This document shows positions 1 through 10,597 of a DNA stretch of 64,000 nt, piece by piece. The notes under the pieces were generated by a model, which saw only the letters and a list, made by a program, of their open reading frames with translations, made no database searches and was not told where the DNA came from. Numbering within the stretch: the stretch's first letter is position 1; every line of letters begins with the position of its first letter. Source of the stretch: Brevundimonas sp. 357 (lineage in GTDB: Bacteria; Pseudomonadota; Alphaproteobacteria; Caulobacterales; Caulobacteraceae); contig NZ_RHWX01000004.1 of the NCBI RefSeq assembly GCF_003938605.1, positions 62,001 through 126,000 on the forward strand, in the 5' to 3' direction. Position numbers and translations under genes: made by a program.

Positions 1-693
1 TGTGGTGGTCAGTTCGTCCAGACCCTGACCGTTGACGGTCCAGGCTCGCTTGGCGCCCAGTCGGCCCAGCACTTCAGCTAGCGGCTCCAGCAGGGCCGGG
101 TCATAGACGCCCATGACCTGATGCGTCGCGCCCGCCGGATTGCAAAGCGGCCCCAGCAGGTTGAACACGGTGCGGAAGCCGATCTCGCCGCGCACCGGCC
201 CGACGTGGCGCATGGCCCCGTGGTAGGTCGGGGCGAACAGGAAGGCGATGCCCGCCTGATCCAGCGCCCGCGCCTGCTGGGCGGGCGTGGCGTCCAGATT
301 GACGCCCAGCGCGGCCAGAACGTCGGACGAGCCGGACTTGGAGCTGACGGCGCGGTTGCCGTGCTTGGCGACCTTCAGCCCCGCGCCCGCCAGGACGAAG
401 GAGGCCGCCGTCGAGACGTTGTAGGTGTGCCGGCCGTCGCCGCCGGTGCCGCAGGTGTCGATGACCTGTTCGAACGGGTGATCCAGAGACCGGGCGGCGT
501 CGCGCATGGCGCTGGCGAAGGCGACGATCTCGTCCACCGTCTCGCCTCGGATGCGCAGGGCCGTCACGGCGGCCGCGACCTGTGACGGGGTCGGTTCGCC
601 GCGCAGGCAGGCGGAGAAGAAGGCCTTGGCCTCATCCAGGTTCAGCACCTGTCCGTCGACCAGCTTGGCCAGCAGAGGCTTGATGCTGTCCAT
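1..693 (-). CDS. trpD: Anthranilate phosphoribosyltransferase (3' end beyond window)
   Basis: TrpD transfers phosphoribose from PRPP to anthranilate, the second committed step of tryptophan synthesis, in the cytosol. The minus strand is open for 231 codons from the ATG at 693 to the window edge. It shows the PRPP-binding motif CGTGGD near residue 80, then KHGNRAVSS and the NLLGPLCNP segment, all in family order. The remaining roughly 100 residues lie outside the window. The start overlaps the trpG stop by one base (TGATG), so the two are translationally coupled. No frame disruption is seen. Confidence 0.95.
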   Translation of the reverse strand, partial: MDSIKPLLAKLVDGQVLNLDEAKAFFSACLRGEPTPSQVAAAVTALRIRGETVDEIVAFASAMRDAARSLDHPFEQVIDTCGTGGDGRHTYNVSTAASFVLAGAGLKVAKHGNRAVSSKSGSSDVLAALGVNLDATPAQQARALDQAGIAFLFAPTYHGAMRHVGPVRGEIGFRTVFNLLGPLCNPAGATHQVMGVYDPALLEPLAEVLGRLGAKRAWTVNGQGLDELTTT

Positions 694-1283
694 CAGATGG
701 TCGCCAATCGTTTGACGCCCGCCAGGTCGAGGAAGTTGGCGATCATCGCGTGGCCGTGCTGGGTGGCGATGGATTCCGGGTGGAACTGGACGCCGTGGAT
801 CGGTCGGGTGCGATGCGATAGGCCCATGATCTCGCCGTCCTCGGTCCAGGCGGTGACTTCCAGCACGTCGGGCAAGGTCTCGCGGCGCACGGCCAGCGAG
901 TGATAGCGCGTCGCCGTAAACGGCGAGGGCAGGCCGCCGAACACGCCGCGTCCTTCGTGCAGGATGGGCGAGGTCTTGCCGTGCATCAGGGTCTTGGCGC
1001 GAACCACTTCGCCGCCGAAGGCCTGGCCGATCGACTGGTGCCCCAGGCAGACGCCGAAGATGGGCATGGTTTCGGCGGCCGTCTCGATCAGCGACAGGCA
1101 GATGCCCGCCTGATCGGGCGCGCAGGGGCCGGGGGACAACAAAACGGCCTCGGGCTTCAGCGCCCAGGCCTCTTCGACGGTCAGGTCGTCGTTGCGGACG
1201 ACGTGCGTCTGGGCGCCCAGCTCCGCGAGGTAGTGGACGAGGTTGTAGGTGAAGCTGTCGTAGTTATCGACGACGAGGATCAT
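693..1283 (-). CDS. trpG: Anthranilate synthase component II, glutamine amidotransferase
   Basis: This is the glutaminase subunit that supplies ammonia to TrpE for anthranilate synthesis. The 196-residue protein begins [11 protein letters not shown]. It carries the class I amidotransferase signature [13 protein letters not shown] with the nucleophilic Cys, and the HPES motif near the C-terminus, a normal length for the family. An in-frame start further upstream (1469) is possible, but the extension has no family resemblance and runs through the opposite-strand small gene, so the ATG at 1283 is chosen. It is followed by trpD with a 1-nt overlap. trpE lies upstream on the same strand, separated by about 300 nt. 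Confidence 0.95.
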   Translation of the reverse strand: MILVVDNYDSFTYNLVHYLAELGAQTHVVRNDDLTVEEAWALKPEAVLLSPGPCAPDQAGICLSLIETAAETMPIFGVCLGHQSIGQAFGGEVVRAKTLMHGKTSPILHEGRGVFGGLPSPFTATRYHSLAVRRETLPDVLEVTAWTEDGEIMGLSHRTRPIHGVQFHPESIATQHGHAMIANFLDLAGVKRLATI

Positions 1284-1406
1284 GGCGAAGGCTTCTTGGT
1301 ACGGGGAGGCAGGGCGGTCCCAACATGGAAGGCAAGCGGGCCGATTGAAAGCGGACGTTAAGCTGTCCGGGCGATACAGGAGCATCGCCATCGGAAGAAA
1401 TCCGTC

Positions 1407-1595
1407 TTGAACCCTATCGAAGCCATTCGCGACGCCCGCGCCCTGTTGAACGAGGCCCCGGCGGAACAACCGAAACCCCTGCGCCTGCTTGCCGCAGCCG
1501 CCTTCGCCGCCATGACGGCGGTTCTATTGGCGGGGACTATGGTCGCAGGCCCCGGCGTATCGTTCGACCAGGGTTCCACGGTTTCCAATCCTTAG
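1407..1595 (+). CDS. Small predicted membrane protein between trpG and trpE
   Basis: A 62-codon frame begins with TTG at 1407, preceded by a good Shine-Dalgarno-like GGAAG at 1392-1396. The product has a charged, proline-containing N-terminal third and one hydrophobic helix at about residues 26-47, then a short polar tail, suggesting a single-pass inner-membrane protein. It lies antisense to the trp genes, filling the trpE-trpG interval. Its TAG overlaps the trpE stop by a few bases. I recognise no family and assign no function. The coding call rests on the ribosome binding site, the alanine/leucine-rich helix and the fit to the gap. The opposite-strand reading is rich in Arg and Ser and looks like a shadow. 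Confidence 0.55.
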   Translation: MNPIEAIRDARALLNEAPAEQPKPLRLLAAAAFAAMTAVLLAGTMVAGPGVSFDQGSTVSNP

Positions 1596-3115
1596 ACTGA
1601 TCCGCCGGCGCCCTGGCCGCGAGTGGTCGCGGTGAAACGCCACGCGTCCGCAGCCGCCTTCATCGGCGCGCGAGCCTTGGCCAGGGTTTCAGCATATTCG
1701 GCGGCCGGATCGCTGTCGGCGACGACGCCGGCGCCGGCCTGGACGAAGATCTGGCCTTTCGCGAACATGGCGGTGCGCAGGACGATGCAGATGTCCGCTT
1801 CGCCATTGGCCGAGATATAACCCACGCCGCCGCCGTAGCCGACGCCGCGTTTTTCGGTCTCAAGCTCGTCGATGACCTCCATCGCCCGCACCTTGGGCGC
1901 GCCCGAAAGCGTGCCGGCGGGCAGGGCGGCCAGAAGCGTGTCCACTGCGTCCAGCTTGGGATCAACCGCGCCGTTCACATTGGAGACGATGTGCATGACC
2001 TGGCTGTAGCGCTCGACCACGAAGCTTTCCGTGACCTCGACCGAGCCGGGCTTGGAGACGCGGCCCACGTCGTTGCGGCCCAGGTCCAGCAGCATCAGAT
2101 GCTCGGCCCGCTCCTTGGGATCGGCCAGCAGTTCGACTTCCAGCGCCTTGTCCTGGTCGGTCGTGGCGCCGCGCGGGCGGGTGCCCGCCAGCGGGCGGAT
2201 GGTGACGCGCCCATCCTTCAGCCGGACCAGGATTTCCGGGCTGGATCCAGCCAGTTGGAAGTCCACATAGTCGAGGAAGAACAGGTAGGGCGACGGGTTG
2301 CCGCGACGCAGCGAGCGGTAGAAGGCGAACGGATCCTGGCTCCACGGCGCCGAGAAGCGGTGCGCCAGCACGACCTGGAAGATGTCGCCGGCGGCGATGT
2401 AGTCCTTGGCCCGCGCGACCATGCGGCCGAAGGCGGCTTCATCGACGTCGGAGTGGAAGGCGGGCGCGGGAACCGGCTCGACTTCGCGCTGGATCGGCAG
2501 GGGGCCACGCAGGCGGTCCTCGAAATCCTCCAGACGGGCCTCGGCGGCGGCGTAGGCCTGGACTGGATCGCTTGCGGTGTCCGGATAGGCGGCGGCGATC
2601 AGGACGATCTCGTGCTTCACCGAATCGAAGATGGCGACCAGGGCCGGGCGCGCCATGACGGCGTCGGACAGGTCCAGCGGATCGGGATTTGCGGCGCCCA
2701 GCGGCTCCAGCAGGCGCACCATGTCGTAGCCGAACACGCCGAACAGTCCAGCGGCCATCGGCGGCAGATCGGCCGGCAGGTCGAACTTGGTCGCCGCGAT
2801 CAGGGCGCGCAGGGATTCCAGCGCGGGCCGGTCTTCGGGCGTGAAAGCGTCGGACAGAACGTCGACGCCGCGCGCGATCTCGGCCTTGCCGTCCCGGCAG
2901 CGCCAGACCACGTCCGGCGACAAGGTGACGAAGGAGTAGCGGCCGTTGACGGCGCCGCCCTCGACCGACTCGAACAGACTGGCGTAACGCCGCCCGTGCC
3001 CGACCTTCAGGAAGGCCGAGACGGGGGTCTCCAGATCATCGACCAGGCGGCGGACCAGAACCTGAGGGCGGCCCGCCGTCAGACCGGCGATGAAGGCGTC
3101 GCGTTCTTCGTGCAT
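1592..3115 (-). CDS. trpE: Anthranilate synthase component I
   Basis: TrpE converts chorismate plus ammonia to anthranilate and is normally feedback-inhibited by tryptophan. The 507-residue length is typical. The chorismate-binding half carries IRPLAGTRPRGAT, the AEHLMLLDLGRND segment, SNVNGAVD and the GTLSGAPKVRAMEVIDELE block, in order. The N-terminal half has the usual Anth_synt_I_N region. The ATG at 3115 overlaps the stop of the upstream PpiD-like gene by one base (TAATG), so TrpE translation is probably coupled to it. No leader peptide or attenuator is obvious upstream because the preceding gene abuts it. Confidence 0.96.
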   Translation of the reverse strand: MHEERDAFIAGLTAGRPQVLVRRLVDDLETPVSAFLKVGHGRRYASLFESVEGGAVNGRYSFVTLSPDVVWRCRDGKAEIARGVDVLSDAFTPEDRPALESLRALIAATKFDLPADLPPMAAGLFGVFGYDMVRLLEPLGAANPDPLDLSDAVMARPALVAIFDSVKHEIVLIAAAYPDTASDPVQAYAAAEARLEDFEDRLRGPLPIQREVEPVPAPAFHSDVDEAAFGRMVARAKDYIAAGDIFQVVLAHRFSAPWSQDPFAFYRSLRRGNPSPYLFFLDYVDFQLAGSSPEILVRLKDGRVTIRPLAGTRPRGATTDQDKALEVELLADPKERAEHLMLLDLGRNDVGRVSKPGSVEVTESFVVERYSQVMHIVSNVNGAVDPKLDAVDTLLAALPAGTLSGAPKVRAMEVIDELETEKRGVGYGGGVGYISANGEADICIVLRTAMFAKGQIFVQAGAGVVADSDPAAEYAETLAKARAPMKAAADAWRFTATTRGQGAGGSV

Positions 3116-5046
3116 TACTTCTTGGCGGGAGCGGGCGCAGCCGGGGCCGCGGGCGCAGCGGCCGCAGCCTCCACGCCCAGGGCTTGCAGGGCCAGGGCCG
3201 GGTCGTTGCGCGACTTGGTGCGCAAGGCGGCGGCGGCGATCGTGCGGTCAGCCAGGGTGTTGGCCAGTTCTTCGGTCAGACGCGGGCGCGCCTGCTCAGC
3301 AAGCGGCGCGGCCAGGACGGGCGTCGCCGCGTGGATGGCGTCAACGCGGCCGACCACAAAGGCGGTCTGCGACTGGGCGTCGGAGAAGACCTGGCCCTTG
3401 CTCTGACCGAACAGGCCGCGCAGCACGCCGTCGCCGACCTGGGCCTGCGACTCGCGGCTCTGCTGCACGCCGGTGCGGACCGTCAGCGGGGCTCCGGCCT
3501 CGGCGGCCACCTTGGCGATGTCCTCGCCGGCGCGGACGCGGCCGGCCAGTTGCTCGGCCTTGGCCGACAGCAGGCGAGCGTTCTCACGCAGGGTCCACTG
3601 CTGGCTCAGCGGGGCGCGCACTTCGTCCAGCGTCGGCAGGGCCGACGGGCGGATGTCGTCCAGGCGGACGGCGAAATACTGACCGTCGCCGGCGTCGATC
3701 ACGTCGCTCTCGCCGCCCTTGGTCAGGGCGTAGGCGCTTTCCAGAACCTGGCGCGGGGCGTTCATCGGCTGGCCGTCGGGCAGTTGGCCCTGCTGGGTGA
3801 AGGGCGGCAGCTGGATGACGCGGGCCTTGGCGGCCGTGGCGGCGTCGGCCAGGTTCTTGCCTTCCTGACGGGCCTTCTCGAACTGCTCGACCTTGGCGTA
3901 GGTCGCGGCCTTGACGGCCTCGGCCTGAAGCTCCTGGGTCAGGGCGGGGCGGGCGCTTTCCAGCGTCACGGCCTGACCGGCCTGAATGGCGGCCAGCTTG
4001 GCGACGGTGAAGCCCAGGCGGCCCTGGATCGGGGCTGAAACCTGGTCGACGGCCAGGCCGAACACGGCGGCGCCGACGGCGGGGTCGCCCACGGCGGCTT
4101 GCGGCGTGCCCTTGTAGTCGCCCAGCTGGATGTTGTTGGCCTTGGCGACCTCGGCCGGAGCCTTGCCGGCGCGCAGGTCGGCGGCGATCTTGTCGGCGGC
4201 TTCCTTGGTCGGAACGGTCAGGGTGACGAAGGTGCGCTTTTCCGGGTCAGCCAGAGCGGCCTTGCGGAACTCATAGCGCTCTTGAATCTGTTCTTCGGTG
4301 ACGGTCGGGCGCGGGTCGTTCGGGCCCGGCGTGAACAGCACCAGGGAGATCATGCGGAATTCGGGGCTGCGCAGACGCGCCTCGTTTTCCTTCATGAAGG
4401 CGGTCAGTTGGGCGTCGGTCGGTGCGCCCGCGCGACCGGCCATGTCCTGAGTGACCGAGAACCAGCGGCCGTCGCGCGTTTCCAGCGCCTGGCCCGCCAG
4501 CAGGGCGGCGTAAACACGCGGTGCTTGCAGGCCGGCGAAGACAGCCGAGCCGACGTGGGCGGTGACGTACTGGTCGCGCAGATCGTCTTCCAGCATCTGC
4601 GAGGTCAGGTTTTGCTGGGCCAGAGCCTGGGCGTACAGTTCCTGATCAAATTGGCCAGTGATCTGATTGAAGAAGGCCGGAATCTTGCGAATCTGGGCCA
4701 AGACCAACTCTTTTCCGGGACGGATCCCCGCCTTATAGGCCCAGTCTAGGAAGCCCAAGCGCTGGGTCTGGCTCTCCAGATATTGAACGTGCAGGTTTTC
4801 CTTGACCATGTCGTCATAGCTGACGGGGCGGCCGGCCTGTTCCTGAAGATTGGCGCGCACGCGCTCGAAATCATTACGGAACTGCATGGAATCGACGCTG
4901 CGGTCGCCGGCGCTGATGATGTGACGCGGTCCCAGGCTGGCAAAGATATCGGATTGAGCGCCGACCACCAGGAAGCTGAGGATGATCAGGGCGAACAGGC
5001 CCCCAGCCCACTTGGACTTGGCGAAGTTGCGGAAGTGCGTGATCAT
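3115..5046 (-). CDS. PpiD-like membrane-anchored peptidyl-prolyl isomerase
   Basis: This is a predicted inner-membrane chaperone/foldase acting on secreted proteins in the periplasm. The 643 residues start with a short cytosolic segment and one transmembrane helix at about 13-30, the topology of PpiD. A SurA_N-like region (about 35-170) and a parvulin (PpiC) region at about 270-360 follow, then a second degenerate parvulin-like part and an Ala/Pro-rich tail. The length is close to the 620-650 usual for alphaproteobacterial PpiD/SurA_N proteins. It heads a cistron coupled to trpE by TAATG, an arrangement that is metabolically unrelated and probably just shared transcription. Divergent from tpiA, with a shared promoter region at 5047-5177. 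Confidence 0.88.
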   Translation of the reverse strand: MITHFRNFAKSKWAGGLFALIILSFLVVGAQSDIFASLGPRHIISAGDRSVDSMQFRNDFERVRANLQEQAGRPVSYDDMVKENLHVQYLESQTQRLGFLDWAYKAGIRPGKELVLAQIRKIPAFFNQITGQFDQELYAQALAQQNLTSQMLEDDLRDQYVTAHVGSAVFAGLQAPRVYAALLAGQALETRDGRWFSVTQDMAGRAGAPTDAQLTAFMKENEARLRSPEFRMISLVLFTPGPNDPRPTVTEEQIQERYEFRKAALADPEKRTFVTLTVPTKEAADKIAADLRAGKAPAEVAKANNIQLGDYKGTPQAAVGDPAVGAAVFGLAVDQVSAPIQGRLGFTVAKLAAIQAGQAVTLESARPALTQELQAEAVKAATYAKVEQFEKARQEGKNLADAATAAKARVIQLPPFTQQGQLPDGQPMNAPRQVLESAYALTKGGESDVIDAGDGQYFAVRLDDIRPSALPTLDEVRAPLSQQWTLRENARLLSAKAEQLAGRVRAGEDIAKVAAEAGAPLTVRTGVQQSRESQAQVGDGVLRGLFGQSKGQVFSDAQSQTAFVVGRVDAIHAATPVLAAPLAEQARPRLTEELANTLADRTIAAAALRTKSRNDPALALQALGVEAAAAAPAAPAAPAPAKK

Positions 5047-5177
5047 CTAAGAAGAACCTGACGAGGGCCGGCGTCGAAAGGGCGCCAAGGGTCGCGTATA
5101 GGGGGTGCAGGGCCGCCGCCGCAAGTGAGGCTTGACGACATCTTGGCTTCCGCCGCCGTCGCCACTAGACAGGCCGC

Positions 5178-5927
5178 ATGAAACAATCTGTGAAGCTGGT
5201 CGCCGGCAACTGGAAAATGAACGGCCTGGGCGCGAGCCTGGCCGAGGCTGAAACCCTCGAGAAGGCGCTGAAGGAGCAGGCTGCGGCCTGTCGCGTGGCC
5301 CTGTGCCCGCCCGCCACCTTGATCGACCGCATGGCCCAGGCGCTGAAGGGCGGCGTCGTCGAGATCGGCGGGCAGGACTGCCACGCTGAAACCTCGGGCG
5401 CCTACACCGGATCGGTCTCGGCCGAGATGGTTCGCGATGCGGGCGCGGGTCTGGTGATTCTCGGCCACTCGGAGCGCCGCGCCGGATTCGGCGAGACCGA
5501 CGCCGATGTCGCCGCCAAGGTCGAAGCCGCCCTGGTCGCCGGTCTGGAGCCTATCATCTGCATCGGCGAGACGCTGCAGGAACGCGAAGCCGGGCAGGCG
5601 GTCGAGGTCGTCAGCCGTCAGGTCGCCGGTTCGCTTCCGGCCTCGCTGGCGGGCAAGGCCTTCGCCGTCGCCTATGAGCCGGTCTGGGCCATCGGCACCG
5701 GCCTGACGCCGACGCTGGAGCAGATCGAGGAAGTCCACGCCGCCGTGCGCGCCGCCATGGTCGCCAAGCTGGGCGAGGGCGGCCGCGTCGCCCCGATCCT
5801 GTACGGCGGCTCGGTCAAGCCGTCGAACGCCAGGGAGATCCTGGCGGTGGCCGAGGTCGGCGGCGCCCTGGTCGGCGGCGCCTCGCTGAAGGCCGAAGAC
5901 TTTCTGGGCATCATCCGCGCGGTTTGA
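5178..5927 (+). CDS. tpiA: Triosephosphate isomerase
   Basis: Cytosolic TIM-barrel enzyme interconverting dihydroxyacetone phosphate and glyceraldehyde 3-phosphate. The 249 residues contain all the expected catalytic landmarks: the N-terminal AGNWKMNG with the active-site Lys, VILGHSERR with the catalytic His, and AYEPVWAIGTG with the catalytic Glu and flexible loop. The C-terminal phosphate-binding ILYGGSVKP and GGALVGGASL are also present. It is divergent from the PpiD-like gene, and secG follows 77 nt downstream in the same direction. Nothing unusual is seen. Confidence 0.97.
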   Translation: MKQSVKLVAGNWKMNGLGASLAEAETLEKALKEQAAACRVALCPPATLIDRMAQALKGGVVEIGGQDCHAETSGAYTGSVSAEMVRDAGAGLVILGHSERRAGFGETDADVAAKVEAALVAGLEPIICIGETLQEREAGQAVEVVSRQVAGSLPASLAGKAFAVAYEPVWAIGTGLTPTLEQIEEVHAAVRAAMVAKLGEGGRVAPILYGGSVKPSNAREILAVAEVGGALVGGASLKAEDFLGIIRAV

Positions 5928-6004
5928 CCGCGCGCCTGAGCGTTTGCCCGAAACCTCCATCAATGTTAGAGGCGGCCGCTTGATCGGCGCGCTTCTGCGC
6001 CCAC

Positions 6005-6421
6005 ATGAATGACGCCATGCTCCAGACCATTCTGCTCGTCGCCATGATCCTGATCTCGGTCGCCCTGTCGGCCGTGATCCTGCTGCAACGTTCCGAGGGC
6101 GGCGCCCTGGGCATGGGCGGCGGTCCTTCGGGCTTCATGACGGCGCGCGGGGCAGGCAATCTGCTGACCCGCACCACGTCGATCCTGGCGATCGCCTTCT
6201 TCGTTTGCGCCATCGGCCTGACGATCGCGGGCAACTATGCGCGCGGTTCGCGTTCGGTGATCGACGCTGACGCCGTCGGCTCCATCGCCGTGGACCAGCC
6301 GCAGCAGACGGCTCCGGCTACGCCTGAAGCCGCACCGGCGACCCCGGCCGCTCCGGCCGCCCCGTCGCTGGACGATCTGGAAGCCAGCCTGCCGGCCGGC
6401 CAGGGCGCGCCCGCCCAATAA
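6005..6421 (+). CDS. secG: Preprotein translocase subunit SecG
   Basis: SecG is the small accessory subunit of the SecYEG translocon in the inner membrane. The 138-residue product has two hydrophobic helices (about 5-25 and 55-78) flanking the family signature LLQRSEGGALGMGGG, plus an alanine/proline-rich C-terminal tail typical of alphaproteobacterial SecG. The tpiA-secG-pyrG order is common in alphaproteobacteria. A strong hairpin terminator lies 28 nt downstream, which separates it from pyrG. Confidence 0.94.
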   Translation: MNDAMLQTILLVAMILISVALSAVILLQRSEGGALGMGGGPSGFMTARGAGNLLTRTTSILAIAFFVCAIGLTIAGNYARGSRSVIDADAVGSIAVDQPQQTAPATPEAAPATPAAPAAPSLDDLEASLPAGQGAPAQ

Positions 6422-6448
6422 GGGCGTCGCCGCCATCGAGTTTTGGGG

Positions 6449-6480
6449 AAGCGCGCCGCAAGGCGCGCTTTCTTCTTTTG
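6449..6480 (+). terminator. Rho-independent terminator after secG
   Basis: A perfect 9-bp stem (6449-6457 pairing with 6462-6470) is closed by a GCAA tetraloop and followed by a T-rich stretch (TCTTCTTTT). It lies between secG and pyrG and should end the tpiA-secG transcript. Confidence 0.85.
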
Positions 6481-6503
6481 ATCAACAGTTGGATTTTTCC
6501 TGA

Positions 6504-8198
<1,695 letters not shown>

Positions 8199-8268
8199 TC
8201 ACAGACGATTGTAGCGGCGTTCTCCGAATTTCGTGTCAAGTTGTCGTTAACGATTGGGAACGACGCCG

Positions 8269-8397
8269 ATGGCCGGAGACATTCTCTACTTTCTGCACCG
8301 CCACTTTAAGGCGGTATTTGCGATCAGCCTGACGCTGGGCGTGCTTCTGGCGTACGCCGTGGCTCGAATGACGCTGCGCTTGATTTTCGGGATCTGA
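8269..8397 (+). CDS. Very small predicted membrane protein (42 aa)
   Basis: A short frame from the ATG at 8269 to the TGA at 8395-8397 encodes a 42-residue peptide. It has an amphipathic, histidine-containing N-terminus and one strongly hydrophobic helix from about residue 16 to 40, ending in a short tail. A GGGAACGA stretch just upstream could serve as a ribosome binding site. It fits the space between pyrG and the tRNA. I recognise no family. It could be chance, because the frame is short, but the residue order (charged end, then a clean helix) resembles genuine small membrane proteins. Confidence 0.4.
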   Translation: MAGDILYFLHRHFKAVFAISLTLGVLLAYAVARMTLRLIFGI

Positions 8398-8419
8398 GAA
8401 AGCCAGCCACTATCCGTAG

Positions 8420-8509
8420 TGGCGGACAGGGTGGGATTCGAACCCACGGTAGGCTTCCACCTACGGCGGTTTTCAAGACCGCTGCCTTAAACCACTCGGC
8501 CACCTGTCC
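8420..8509 (-). tRNA. tRNA-Ser (anticodon UGA)
   Basis: Read on the minus strand, a 90-nt tRNA runs from the GGACAGG acceptor at 8509 to an encoded CCA at 8420-8422. The acceptor pairs with CCTGTCC, with G as discriminator base. The anticodon loop CTTGAAA gives anticodon TGA, reading UCA and related serine codons. A long variable arm (GTAGGTGGAAGCCTAC region) marks it as a class II tRNA, as expected for serine, and the T-arm GGTTCGAATCC is intact. Confidence 0.97.
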
Positions 8510-8575
8510 AGCGCGACTCGGCGCGCACGCGTGCATAGCCGTAAAGCTGCATGTGATCCAAGTGGAAAGCGCGCC

Positions 8576-9562
8576 TTAGCTGCGGGTGGGTGATCGACTT
8601 GAGCGGGTAACCAGCCAGATCCCGACGCAGACCAGGATCAGCGCGATCAGATAGCTCCATTTGAACATGGATTCTCCCAGGAAAACGGCGGACAGCGTCA
8701 CGCCGAAAACAGGGATCAGGAAGTTGAAGGCGGCGATCAGGCCGACTGGATTGTGCTTCAGCAACAGGCTCCACACAGCGAAGGCGACCGAGGACAGCAG
8801 CGCCAGATAGAGCAAGAGGGCGCCAGATGCGGCGTTCAGCGCCTCCAGGTGGCCGCCCGTCGCCCATCCGCCGCCGGTCAGCACGGCGCCGCCGATGAAT
8901 AGTTGCCAACCAGTCATGACCATAGGGTCCATCTCGCGAGAGATTCGCTTGCCATAGATGGAGGCCGCCGCCAGCATGAAGGCGGCGATGACGATGAAGC
9001 CTTCGCCCAGCAGTATGAAATCGAATCCCAATCCTGCTCCGCCTAGATTGACGACGACGACGCCCAGGAAGCCGATCAGGCAGCCCAGAGCCTTGCGCCC
9101 GTTCAGACGGTCGTCGGCATAGAGGTAATGAGCCAGTACGACGCTGAAAAAGACGCTGGTGGCGTTCATGATCGAGGACTTAACGCCGGTGGCGTGAGCC
9201 AGGCCGATGTAGAAGAAGACGTATTGAATCGTGGTCTGCGTCAGGCCCAGCAGGGCGACTTGTGCGACCTGTCGAGGCCTGAAGCGCAGAATTGGTTTTC
9301 TGAGCGCGGCGGCGACGATCAGCAGGATCAATCCGGCCAGGGCGAACCGCCAGCCTGCGAACGCCAACTGGCTGGGAATGTCATTCTGAGCGATGTGCAG
9401 CAGGGCGTAGCCGCTTTTTACGGCAGGGAAGGCGCTGCCCCACAATGCGCAGCACAGGGTCGCAAGAACGAAGACCCCGGAGCGGGCCTGATACAGCGGT
9501 TGGGTCAAGATCTGCTTCAGGGAGAGGGAGGAAGGAGAGTCGCGACGTTCAGTCGCGCTCAT
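8576..9562 (-). CDS. EamA/DMT-family transporter
   Basis: An inner-membrane transporter of the drug/metabolite superfamily with about ten hydrophobic helices in two EamA repeats, total about 328 residues. Family features include CCALWGSAFPAVK in the first helix, the WRFALAGLILL segment, and a second repeat ending in FLGESMFKWSYLIGA-like sequence. The substrate cannot be deduced; amino acids, metabolites or drugs are all possible. The start at the ATG 9562 gives an N-terminus MSATERRD. An in-frame TTG eight codons earlier (9586) is possible, and neither start has a clear ribosome binding site. It is divergent from the RlpA-like gene. Confidence 0.82.
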   Translation of the reverse strand: MSATERRDSPSSLSLKQILTQPLYQARSGVFVLATLCCALWGSAFPAVKSGYALLHIAQNDIPSQLAFAGWRFALAGLILLIVAAALRKPILRFRPRQVAQVALLGLTQTTIQYVFFYIGLAHATGVKSSIMNATSVFFSVVLAHYLYADDRLNGRKALGCLIGFLGVVVVNLGGAGLGFDFILLGEGFIVIAAFMLAAASIYGKRISREMDPMVMTGWQLFIGGAVLTGGGWATGGHLEALNAASGALLLYLALLSSVAFAVWSLLLKHNPVGLIAAFNFLIPVFGVTLSAVFLGESMFKWSYLIALILVCVGIWLVTRSSRSPTRS

Positions 9563-9645
9563 AGGCGCAAACGCCGCGTTAACCAAACCGGAAAACCCCC
9601 TGGCCCATAAAGGCGGCGTTTCCAGTCGGTCGGAGTACGTTGATC

Positions 9646-10557
9646 ATGTGGGCCAGAACGTTGAAAGGCGCGATTGTCGCCGCCGCCTTTTCGACCCTGG
9701 CGGCGTGCGCCAGCCTTGGGGGCGAACGTGACGCGCCGCTGAATCCGCCCGTGGTGACAGACCCTGCGCCCTTCGTGTCCGGGACCATGCGCCCATATCA
9801 GGTGCGCGGGCGCTGGTATCACCCGAAGGAACAGCCCAACTACGATGAAACGGGGCAGGCGTCGTGGTACGGCGCGTATCATCATGGACGCTCGACCTCG
9901 ACCGGCGAGCGTTTCGACATGAACGCCCTTACGGCTGCGCACAAGACATTGCCCCTGCCCAGTCTGGTCGAAGTGACCAATCCTGCGAACGGTCGTCGAG
10001 CGATCCTGCGCGTCAATGACCGCGGGCCCTTTGTGGATGGTCGGATCATTGACCTTTCGCAAGGCGCGGCGGAGGCGTTGGGGCTGCTGAACCAGGGCGT
10101 TGGCGAGGTGCGGGTCCGCTATGTCGGTCGTGCGCCGCGCCAGGGCGGCGGAACGCCGATGCAACGCGCGGAGGCGTCGCCGCCACGCTCAACCCCGGTA
10201 GCGACGCGGGGATCCGGGCCGCGTCCTTATTATGAAGCTGCCGCTGTTGAGCAGCCTTCACCGGTTTCGATGCCGCCGCCGCTGCCGGCTCAGCCTGTTC
10301 AGCCGTATGTGACGCCGGTCGCCACGTCGCCTGCCGCGGCCTATTGGGTTCAGGCTGGCGCCTATGCGGACAGACGTGGAGCCGACGAGGTCGCACGACG
10401 TCTTGGCGACCGTGCTTCCATCCAGAACGTCGATCGCAACGGCCGCCCCCTGTTCCGTGTCGTCGTCGGCCCCTGGCCCGATGCGACCGCCGCCGAACGC
10501 GCGCGCCAGGCCGTGATTGCGCGTGGTTTCAGCGACGCCCTGTTGATAGGCGGCTGA
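9646..10557 (+). CDS. rlpA: RlpA-like septal lipoprotein with SPOR domain
   Basis: A predicted outer-membrane lipoprotein that cleaves or binds denuded glycan strands at the division site. The precursor has a signal peptide and lipobox LAAC with Cys21. A double-psi beta-barrel (RlpA core) follows at about residues 65-160, including GQASWYG, TSTGERFDM, LPLPSLVEVTN and VNDRGPFVDGRIIDLS. A Pro-rich linker then leads to a C-terminal SPOR domain (about 225-303) starting YWVQAGAYAD. I chose ATG 9646 over TTG 9640 because GGAG at 9632-9635 is at proper distance from the ATG. tmk follows 40 nt later. Confidence 0.9.
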   Translation: MWARTLKGAIVAAAFSTLAACASLGGERDAPLNPPVVTDPAPFVSGTMRPYQVRGRWYHPKEQPNYDETGQASWYGAYHHGRSTSTGERFDMNALTAAHKTLPLPSLVEVTNPANGRRAILRVNDRGPFVDGRIIDLSQGAAEALGLLNQGVGEVRVRYVGRAPRQGGGTPMQRAEASPPRSTPVATRGSGPRPYYEAAAVEQPSPVSMPPPLPAQPVQPYVTPVATSPAAAYWVQAGAYADRRGADEVARRLGDRASIQNVDRNGRPLFRVVVGPWPDATAAERARQAVIARGFSDALLIGG

Positions 10558-10597
10558 CGGGTCTTGCGTCCCTCGCCCGGGTCGCCATTGTGCGCAG

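Noticed and set aside
1991-3406. Plus-strand 471-codon frame opposite trpE
   Set aside because: Composition rich in Gly, Arg, Gln and His, typical of the antisense of GC-rich genes. trpE is unmistakable on the other strand.
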